Assembly (NCBI GenBank): GCA_049999725.1
Contig: JBNGIS010008389.1
Coordinates: 1 to 26,114, forward strand
Reading direction: 5' to 3'
From: Haplomitrium mnioides
Taxonomy: Eukaryota; Marchantiophyta; Haplomitriopsida; Calobryales
DNA length: 26,114 nucleotides
Part shown: positions 18,150 through 26,114 of the stretch, piece by piece
How positions within the stretch are numbered: the first letter of the stretch is position 1
How the letters are laid out: each line of letters starts with the position of its first letter
The notes under the pieces: model-generated
Databases searched by the model: none
What the model saw: the letters and a program-made list of their open reading frames with translations, nothing else
What the model was told of the DNA's origin: nothing
Position numbers and translations under genes: made by a program

Positions 18150-18830
18150 TGAATGTCTTTAAGTCCATTCACTTATAGGCTGCAGCTTTCTATGCTTGCA
18201 TGGTTAGTAGCAATCCATGCACACATAGGATTAAACTCAAGTTGCATTTCTCATTTTTCAAACCACATATGTGTATTGAGTTCAAGTTTGAGTAGCAATA
18301 AAGACTCTGCAGTCCATGTGTGCATGGACTTAATGAGTCCATATGTGAATGGACTTTGCGCTCAGACTTGAAGAGTCCATACGTATATGGATTCTTGAGT
18401 ATTTGAAAGCAAGGACTTGGGAGTCAATGTACGCATGGAATCCCAAGTCTAAACACGCATAGACTTCCTAGTTAATGCACACAATGACTTCTCAATCCAT
18501 GCACACATATACCTCTGATTCCAAGCATGTATCCACTCACTAGTCTATGTGCACATGGACTTGAGAGTCCTTACGTGTATCCACTATCGAGTCTATGCAC
18601 ACACAGACTCAATGGTTGATGCACACAAATACTCTTAAGTCTATACGCGTATAGACTCAATAATTGATGCTCACAAGGACTCTCAAGTCCATGGGCACAT
18701 GGACTAGAGAGTGCATGCATACTTGGAATTAAAGGTCCATGTGTGCATAGACTAAGTTGTCTATGCTCACTAAGACTACCGATTCCATGCACGTATAAAC
18801 TCAACAATCAACATGTTGGTCTTTTCTTAA
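18150..18830. repeat. Palindromic minisatellite array 3 (~24-bp units)
   Basis: Some 25 degenerate units of about 24 bp: a 18-20-bp quasi-palindrome of consensus AGTCYATGCRCACATRGACT plus a 3-6-bp spacer. Examples: AGTCTATGTGCACATGGACT at 18552, AGTCTATACGCGTATAGACT at 18638-18657 (a perfect 20-bp palindrome), AGTCCATGGGCACATGGACT near 18685. The middle of each unit alternates purine and pyrimidine. It fills nearly all of the interval between two coding remnants and ends about 70 bp before an acceptor-like CTTTTCAACCAG, so it appears to lie in an intron. Confidence 0.9.
18638..18657. other. Perfect 20-bp palindrome
   Basis: AGTCTATACGCGTATAGACT equals its own reverse complement. It is the cleanest unit of the array and probably close to the ancestral core. 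Confidence 0.95.
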
Positions 18831-18904
18831 TGCAACTACTTATAGTGATTACTTCATGCGTGCATGATATTTCTAGTTATTTTGTTCATTTTCTTTTCAA
18901 CCAG

Positions 18905-20400
18905 TATAGCTTATGCCTAACTTTGTTGATGCCTACGCTAATGTCAAGGAAGTGGAGCAAGACCTTTTCAAGTTGGCACTATCTTTGAAAATTGTGAAGG
19001 TCAAGCTTGGAATGACTATGACACAATGCATTCCATACTTAGATGCAACCACGTTCACTTGTGATGCAACAAGTTGACCGTCTACTGAAAACAAACGCAA
19101 GGAAGTCAAGCTAGCAAGTAGCTCAACAAAAAATACACGTATACATCCACTAAAGAGATGACTTCATTGATTCTTCTACAAAGTGTTCCTCCACCACCTT
19201 CTCCTCCAAGCTTGGCTCAAAAACAATTTTGTCTTCTTTGGATGATAGTAATTTTGATAAAGAGCCTATGCCTTAGCCTAAAGAAGCACTGGTTTAAAGA
19301 ACAAAGAGAGCCAGTCACAAGGAAATGAGTGTGTTCCAAGAGAGGGAAAAGTTGGATCTTCTGATCATTTCTAAGGAAGACAAAAAAATTAAAATCAAGG
19401 AGACGGTAATCTAAAGATGTCAAGTGTGTGATGAGACATTCAACATCTGTTTAGAGAACATGAATCTCCAAAAGCCATATATTGAGAGCTAAAAATTGTT
19501 CTAGATCAAGCGGCTTAATGAGTATTTTGTAGAGCTTTTTGCCCAATGTATGCCTACTAGCAACTACAACATTTCTTTTTTATTATTGTTGTAGATCTTG
19601 AATGTGGGTTGAAAGATAAGTCACAATTTGATCTAAATAACCCAAACAAGTATTATTACAAGAATATTGAGGGCAATCACTCTGCCATTGCAAGGAATCT
19701 TTTGATCACAAAATATGAAGCAAAAAATCCCACCTTATTACTCTACAACTATTATGTATATGTGGGGCCAACACCAATAGAAGCCTAATGTTTTGCAATA
19801 GATGACAACTACAACCAAAAGTATCATCTAGAGAAGAACTCAATTCAAAATGTCAAGTATTGGGATCAATATTTTGTGGAGAGTGGGATGTTTTTCTCCC
19901 ATAAATTGAAATGAGAACTTGTTTTGAAGACTTTGGAAATCAAACCAAAGTGTACTTTTAAGAAGACAGTCCCTTCTCAAGGCAATTAGTTTCACCTTGC
20001 TATGGAAAGTTGTGAATAGTGCACTAGATTATTTTTGCAATATGGAAGAAGAACCTTATCAATGGCTAGAAGCCATAAGCCAAAGGGTTACTAAAGATAG
20101 AAGACATGAAGTAGATATTATGGAGATCTCTTCAAGTTTTTCTTAACAAAATCAAAATCTTTGTTTTGAAGAGGGTGGAAGTAGGAGAGTGGTGCAATGA
20201 CAAAATGCATCAAAATTTGGAGAGGCACAAATGTTTGGTTGTGATGGTAAAGTATTTTTGTTTGGAGGTTTGTTACCAAACCTAAGAGGAGGCTAGGATT
20301 GAACACCCCATTCAGATAGAGGAGTCAAAGATATCCTCTTTCTACTTGTCTTTCAAAACATTTTGGTTGGTTGAGTGTTTCTTTTTAATCAATTTGATTG
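18905..20400 (+). pseudogene. Unrecognised gene remnant, middle exons
   Basis: Follows an acceptor-like TTTTCAACCAG. Frame 1 opens with LMPNFVDAYANVKEVEQDLF and continues to 19161 with one stop. From 19157 a neighbouring frame takes over: serine-rich, then a KR/E-rich segment (KLDLLIISKEDKKIKIKE), CQVCDETFNIC, and KRLNEYFVELFAQC, broken by several stops. A second acceptor-like run TTATTATTGTTGTAG precedes 19594, where frame 1 reads DLECGLKDKSQFDLNNPNKY, NIEGNHSAIARNLLITKYEA, YNYYVYVGPTPIEA, a stop at 19786, and then NVKYWDQYFVESGMFF. Further shifted segments read ALDYFCNMEEEPYQWLEAIS (20020-20080) and EWCNDKMHQNLERHKCLVVM (20184-20243). The composition is protein-like throughout; I do not recognise the family. 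A CxxC near 19418 hints at a zinc-binding element. Confidence 0.5.
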
Positions 20401-20439
20401 TTTAATTTGAGTTCAAGAACCTACTAACTAGCTTGTTTT

Positions 20440-20820
20440 CTAAGATGTCCATGCATACATGAACTCTTACCTAGTCCACCCATTGACTCAGATGTCCATC
20501 TATGCATTGGTTCCAACCTAGTCTACACACAAATTGACTTGGATGTCCATGCACATGGACTCTTGCCTAGTCTATGCGCACATTACATTAGATGTCCATG
20601 TGTGAATGGACTCTTTCCTAGTCTATGCACGTATGGACTTCTAAGTTCAAGTGTGTTTGGGCTTTGAAGTCCTTTTGCACATGAACATCCAACTCCATAT
20701 GGGTATGGGCTAGGCAAGAGTCCTTTTGCGCCTAGACATTCAAGTCCATGCATGCATAGACTAGGCAAGAGTCCTTGCAAGCATAGTCTTCTTGTATAGT
20801 CTACATGCACATTGACTCTT
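20440..20820. repeat. Palindromic minisatellite array 4, with inverted halves
   Basis: Units of about 25 bp that pair into ~50-bp dimers: GATGTCCATGCACATGGACT then CTTGCCTAGTCTATGCGCAC. In the left half (20440-20640) the linker reads CTTGCCTAGTC on the plus strand. In the right half (20690-20800) it reads GACTAGGCAAGAG, its reverse complement. The array as a whole is therefore an imperfect inverted repeat centred near 20660. It fills the gap between two coding remnants, as array 3 does. Confidence 0.85.
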
Positions 20821-20904
20821 TGACACTTATGTGAATAAATTCTTCATCTTACTATTTTTTTTGTTGTAGTTAAATATTCATTGCTAGTGTGTTTTTTCAT
20901 GTAG

Positions 20905-21468
20905 AGTGACAAAATGGTGAAAAGTCAGTTGGCAACAAAGTTGATTGTGATGGCAAAAAGAAAGAAGAAGATTGGGGCTACTGAGGAGGCAATTGATGAG
21001 CAAGACCAAGCTTGCTCCAACATTGACCTACTATCTTTTAGCATTCTTACTTCATTGCCAAAAGACAAGGGAGCGAAAAATTAGGCAGCTGAGTGGAGTT
21101 GTTGACCCTAGTTCTGAAGGAGGAGTTGATGCAGACAATGCGAATTTGCAGTCTTTTGTGGATGAACTCAATATGGTATATTACTGAATCAATGAAGAGT
21201 CCAATGCAAGACAATTGAAGGGGTTAGTCAAACCCCAAGATTTTGCATTGTCAATTGTTAACACTCTTTATGTTGACAATCTTAAGCAATGTAAACATGA
21301 TGATAAAGAATGATTTGTTCAATATGATGTCATTTTTTGTGGCAATAACTACATCAAATTTTTGGTTGCTTGTTATAATGCATTTTCCCAATAGTTTGGT
21401 ATTGTGGAGGATGCATTTTTGAAGATTTGAAGTCAATCAATCACGTCATCTAGTGAGTCATCATTGTA
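20905..21468 (+). pseudogene. Unrecognised gene remnant, last exon
   Basis: Follows an acceptor-like GTTTTTTCATGTAG. Frame 1 reads SDKMVKSQLATKLIVMAKRK and DEQDQACSNIDLLSFSILTS to about 21080. The neighbouring frame then reads RKIRQLSGVVDPSSEGGVDA, LQSFVDELNMVYY, a stop at 21185, VKPQDFALSIVNTLYVDNLK and FCGNNYIKFLVACYNAFSQ, with further stops. It probably belongs with 17746-20400 as one multi-exon gene, because strand and the pattern of array-filled gaps agree. Function unknown. Confidence 0.5.
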
Positions 21469-22150
21469 GTTTGTTTTTCATATTTGTTTGTCATGTTTTT
21501 TTTCCACAACGTGTTTGATTTATATTCTAGAACGTGTTTTGACCATGGTTTTTTTGCCATATGATATAACTAAGTCTCAAATAGTTTACTTGTACCATAA
21601 AAAATATATTCCTTAGATGTATCTAAAGATTTAGTCATGATATATGGAACTAGAAAATTCCTTCTAGATACAACTGTAGTTGTGTATGTTGAGGCTTTAC
21701 AAACATTACCAAGAGATAATAACATATGTTTTGAAGAGCACAAGATTGATGAGAAAGTTGTACCTACAAACTGATATATGTTTTTGTTTAAAATATAAAT
21801 AAAGCTTTTGGTTGTAAAACTGTGTTGAAGTCCATGTTGGCATAGACATTTTTGTTTGATTGAATAAGATTTTAATAGAAAGAAAGATAATATGCAAGCT
21901 ATTTAGGCTGAAATCCATGTCCAAAAGTGTTTAGCATATTGAAAATTTGGTGATGTTGACATTTTTCAAAGGAGAATTTTCAAAAAACTTTTAATAAAGT
22001 TTTTCGTATAATTTTTTTTAATGCAATATAAGTGTAAAATAAGAATTTTGTATGTATAAGAATACATTTTGGGAAAACAAATTCAAGAATAACAAATTGA
22101 TTATTTTCATTACTCAACGTTGAAAATCATTATTTGCAATCGTCAAATGA
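21469..22150. other. AT-rich stretch, nothing recognised
   Basis: Very AT-rich with T-runs. Probably 3' flank of the preceding remnant. Short plus-strand pieces such as 21540-21600 may be further decayed coding sequence, but I see no motif. Confidence 0.4.
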
Positions 22151-24655
22151 AACATGAACTCAAGAGTGTTTGTTGTTGATGAGAGGAATTGGAAAATGTT
22201 TGGGAATAATGGCATTGAGGCCTTCAAAATCTCCACACACATGCAGAGAGCCATCTCATTTTGAAATGACAACTATGAGGGGCACCTCTTCTCTAAGGCC
22301 TACATGCAAAATTGTGTTAGCACTCAACATTTTAGAGTTTACAAATGAGCTTGACATTTGGGTGCAATTGATATTGATACTAATGTATAGAGGCAATAAT
22401 GCCATACATCTCATCATAATCCTACACAAAAACATCAATATATTTGTGGATGAGTTCAAGGAATCTTATCTAAGGTTAAAGCAATCATGTATGTTGTTAG
22501 GAAAAAACATGTAGATCTTATAATTGGACTTCAACAAAGTGACATGGTAAATAGAGAACCAAAAATCTCATGCTCCTTGTGAGGATCATTGTTGGGTAAG
22601 AGATATCTACTTGTTGTATCGACCAAAGACATGTCATTGAATTGCTCGTGCACTACATGATAGAATAAGAGAGTTGGTGTATAAAAAAAGTACAACATGA
22701 TACTCAAGAGGACAAATAATTAGTATCTCAATAGCAAAATCCATCTGAGCCTAACTTTGCTTCAGACAAGGTCATTCTAGAAGAAGAGGGTTTTGTTGCA
22801 TGTTGCTATTCACAATACAATGAACGAGGTACTTTGGATCAACAAACAACAAACAAAGGCAGCATGCTTTGAAGAACTCTCTAGGGAAGAAATTCCCAGC
22901 CATCAGCTAGACTTAGAACTAAGAAGAAATTTTGCAAAGCAAGTAAAGGATATCCAATGGAGTGCATGGTAGACTCATTCATAATATTTATTGTTAAACC
23001 TCTCTCTAAATAGGCTTAGAGAATGAGCACATTGTCGATAAAAACTACTATTGTAGGTGTTATATGATCAAACAACAAACCATATGCACAACTTATTGCT
23101 CACATTTTAGTTTTTCAATCTTGGCATGAGCATCCAAAAGCAAGAGAGTTGAACTGTTAAGAGTGGCAGAAGGGAAATCTAGCAACTCTATTTGGAGTCT
23201 TTGGTCTCTTCATAGTCAAAATCATAGTTTCGAAGCCTTAATGAAACTAGGTAATTTTGATTTTTGTCGCAATAGAACTAAAGCTTTTTGCAACAATCAA
23301 CAAGAGGGAGCATGCATGTGGAGTAACTGGCCTATAGTAATATGAGTAGGCTATTGTGTTAAATCTCCAACATGTCACATTCAAGACTTGCGTGCAAGAA
23401 TGAAGGAACAACCTGATGTTTATAGTAGGCAACTAGAGAGTTGTTGAAAAGTTTTGGCCATATGCTAGAGTGTTGTAGCACAGGGCAAACAATCCAGCCC
23501 CGAATAGCGCAACCAAGGACCAAACCATGCAAGATCTATGTAGAAATTGGCTCTTAACTTGTTTTTACAGACTTTCCAGATTCTTCATAGAGTTCTGAAA
23601 CTGCACTCTATCAGTTTAGAGATGGATCGCTCTCCTGCTCTTAGTTTGACAACCCTTTCTCCAAATAAAACACAAGCAAACAATGCTAGTAGATTAGCAT
23701 ATTAGAACATCAGGTAAGAATCACACAAATTGCATGATTGACATTCCTAGGACAAGAAAACTGACATACATGCAGATTTTAAACTAGAGCTGTTTTAGAA
23801 ACATTCCCAAGCAACCAGTCACCCAACTTGCTTGGAATTTTTAGAACAACACTCCAATGCCTACCTTCATTACACCAACTCCCTTCCCTCAAGCTGGATA
23901 CTCAGGTCACTCCAACCTGATATACCCCAGAGGTTGATGCTGAGAACTCAGCTATAGAACGATCCTCATTATCTTACATCCAAATGTTGTTCCTCTAACC
24001 ACTCACTGCTTTGTTTGCTTGTGAAATGGCACACCTATTCCATAGGCACATACAATTCCAAGCAATACTAGCTCTACTACAATGCACCAACAAGCATCCA
24101 CCAATTGGAGAATCACAGAAGGTTCTTTCTTTCAAGATTCAACAATCTAACACATGTATACAAACATAGAATAGAAGAGAACCCAAAGCAGACTTGATTG
24201 CCACCAAATCTCTCACAAATTACAATCTGAAATTCAAAACACATGTCCACCAACAGCATACAATCAAGTACCCCTTGACCTGTCCTTCTCTGATGCAATC
24301 TTTCTGATTTCCCAAATCGAAACCTTGCAGAACATTTATCACCAGAATCTGACTTCAATTCCTTGTTCCTCACTCATGCTACTCCTTCTAAATCTGCAAT
24401 TCCCAAGAGCAAGGGAGCTCATAGACAAAAACCTATTGAACTTTATTATATGAAGCACAAATATTACAATGAGATAACCAACATGATAGGAAACTCGCCT
24501 CCAAGCTTGTGCTCCTATCTTACCTTCGAATGTTCTAAGCTAACTCTTACTCAGTACTTTTCATGTTAGAACTAACTACTCACATAATGTTCTTAAACTA
24601 AATAACTAACTTTTGCTTACTTACAATAACTCATCTCTCTACTAGAACTAACTAC
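22151..24655. other. Unassigned region, no supported gene
   Basis: Contains short open frames (for example 22170-22514 plus, 24113-24373 minus) without recognisable domains. Local protein-like patches occur, such as VILEEEGFVACCYSQYNE near 22770-22823, flanked by stops. It may be old transposon sequence, but no reverse transcriptase, transposase or gag signature was found. Confidence 0.35.
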
Positions 24656-24925
24656 TAATGAATGTTCTTATAATAACTTTCAAACTTTTTACTAACCTAC
24701 TATTCTACTTCTTAATTTTCAAACTTTTAAAATCTCCTTGCGTCTAATGCACATTTTGAACTTTTGGATTCTCCTCCGCTCCTCATTTCAAACTTTCTTA
24801 ATTTATTGCATCAAATTTTTAGATTCTCTACATCAAACTTTTAAACTTTCCGCATGTCCATTTCAAACTTTCTCAAATGCCCGATTCAAACTTTCCAAAT
24901 TATCTGATTCAAACTTTCATCTGAA
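24656..24925. repeat. Degenerate TTCAAACTTTC repeat
   Basis: About ten variants of TTCAAACTTTC at roughly 22-bp spacing, clearest at 24860-24925 where three consecutive units read ATTCAAACTTTC plus about ten variable bases. One more copy lies near 25055. Confidence 0.65.
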
Positions 24926-25201
24926 TCATCGCCAACGCTGAATCCTTGATAAATTGTTGCTTCGACAGTTGTTTTTCACTTCTTAACTTTTGCCTATTCC
25001 CATCCTTCAACATTATCGTTCAATTGATGCAAAACAACATCAAATCCTCCTTTCATCAAACTTTCCATCCGGAGGCAATTTCTTGATCCACTCTTCGGAC
25101 TTTTGCAACCCGCTTCCAATCCGATCTTTGGATTATCACACATTGCTGACTTTGGATTCTAGTTTCATAAGCTCGATCTTCTCTTCTCTTACAATAGCTC
25201 A
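24926..25201. other. Nothing recognised
   Basis: Pyrimidine-rich sequence between two short repeats; no open frame with recognisable content. Confidence 0.35.
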
Positions 25202-25325
25202 GTATCAGAACAACGCATAACTCCTTTTACACTAACTCCTCGAACGGCTTGGTATAAGAACATTTCATAAGCTCCTTTGAAACTTCTCTCGTATAAGAAC
25301 AATGCATAGGCTCCTTGTAAGCAAG
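25202..25325. repeat. Three-copy degenerate tandem repeat (~40-50 bp)
   Basis: GTATCAGAACAACGCATAAC at 25202, GTATAAGAACATTTCATAAG at 25252 and GTATAAGAACAATGCATAGG at 25291, each followed by CTCCTT. Confidence 0.7.
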
Positions 25326-26086
25326 GAATTTTTTGTAAGCCTTCATTCAGCAGGGACATTTGCATAGAGATCTTTGTCGCTGGTTGATCGATTCCTTGCT
25401 TTGGTTTCTAAGAAAATGGGTCTTCATTGTAGGAGGTCATAAAATCAGTTTCAAGTAATGCGGACATGAGATTACTCTCAGCTCCCAGACGACCTGTTAC
25501 GCCAGTGCAGTCAACACGCATGGAATCTCCAACCCGAGGAGGAGAGTCAATGTGTCGCATCTGCATGACCTCTTCAAATTTCGACTAGCTTCATCAACTG
25601 CCATTAGATGTTGCAATCCCCTCATGCAAGAAATTCAGCATCTCTGCATCACGCAAGGAAACCTTTTGAACTGATGAAAGTGGAAGACACAGTAGTGGCT
25701 TCTAGAAGGACAATCCACCGAGTGACATGTTCGGGAAATCCTACACTCAGCAGATCAACGCATTCTTGAACAAGGATGGTCCTCAATTTGTAACTGCAAA
25801 AAGCGGCCAGTTGAACTCTAGTTTCAATGGCAAAAACTTCCAGACACCCCAGACTCAATGTGCTTCTGATCCTTCTCATGAATCTCTACAAAGCTGGATC
25901 CCTCAAAATTCAGCATCTTCAACTAGTAGAGAATTCTCAGACTCCTCACAGATCAATTTCTCCTTCAAAGCTTGGTTTCTCGGCTGCTGGCCGATTCTCG
26001 CAGCTGGGCATTCGTTGCAGCCAATTAATTTTTTTTCTTCTCTTCTCTTGATTCTCACATCTAATCAATTCACGCTGTTGATTGAT
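25326..26086. other. Nothing firmly recognised
   Basis: Higher GC than the rest of the right end. A minus-strand open frame at 25649-25879 (76 residues) and a plus-strand one at 25827-26051 overlap; neither shows a motif I know. It could be the edge of a gene that continues beyond the window. Confidence 0.3.
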
Positions 26087-26114
26087 TCTCTCTCTCTCTC
26101 TCTCTCTCTCTCTC
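26087..26114. repeat. (TC)n microsatellite
   Basis: Uninterrupted TC dinucleotides to the end of the window; its full length is not visible. Confidence 0.98.

Noticed and set aside
18571-18807. Minus-strand repetitive open frame (78 residues)
   Set aside because: Its repeats (LSLCVHG-type) only mirror the 24-bp minisatellite; a unit length divisible by three keeps the frame open. The same holds for 20583-20810.
18150-18830. CRISPR-like array of short palindromic repeats
   Set aside because: The units are degenerate, contiguous with 3-6-bp spacers and lie among plant retroelements; there are no unique spacers and no cas genes.
24113-24373. Minus-strand 86-residue open frame
   Set aside because: No motif, no context and an ordinary length for a chance frame in this region.
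25649-25879. Minus-strand 76-residue open frame near the right edge
   Set aside because: Some protein-like patterning, but no domain recognised and an overlapping frame on the other strand; not enough to call a gene.
26087-26114. (TC)n tract as a regulatory GAGA-type element
   Set aside because: It is cut by the window edge and has no recognisable promoter beside it; a plain microsatellite is the simpler reading.

Overview
This is nuclear DNA of a land plant. It is AT-rich, with no bacterial-style gene packing and no intact gene of normal length. What is coding is almost all broken transposable-element sequence. The retroelement types suggest a large, repeat-rich genome such as a gymnosperm, fern or other non-angiosperm, but the sequence alone does not settle the taxon.

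Layout. (1) 296-502: an array of degenerate, quasi-palindromic ~30-bp units. (2) 503-2880 and 11445-12199, + strand: two halves of one decayed gene resembling the plant/animal family I know as DUF7869-containing proteins, possibly a DDE/RNase H-fold transposase. (3) 2882-11444: a Ty3/gypsy-like LTR retrotransposon inserted into that gene in the opposite orientation. It is bounded by a near-perfect 5-bp target duplication, and removing it in silico rejoins the host frame. Read on its own (minus) strand it holds an LTR, a ~3.8-kb leader, gag with a zinc knuckle, an aspartic protease, a fragment resembling the SAM-binding end of a DNMT3-like cytosine methyltransferase, an integrase tail fused to a PHD finger, and the second LTR. 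Reverse transcriptase, RNase H and the integrase core are missing. (4) 12660-12910: more palindromic repeats. (5) 13980-15639: a decayed Ty1/copia reverse transcriptase-RNase H region on the + strand, ending in a polypurine tract. (6) 15870-16340: a degenerate tandem duplication. (7) 17746-21468: an unrecognised multi-exon gene remnant on the + strand. Its two inferred large introns are filled by arrays of ~24-bp palindromic units. (8) 21469-26114: mostly unannotatable AT-rich sequence with two short degenerate tandem repeats and a terminal (TC)n tract.

The genes do not work together as a pathway; the window is a stack of nested, decaying mobile elements. The two points most worth following are the methyltransferase plus PHD cargo of the gypsy element (chromatin-directed functions carried by a retrotransposon) and a palindromic minisatellite family that recurs beside or inside several unrelated coding remnants.
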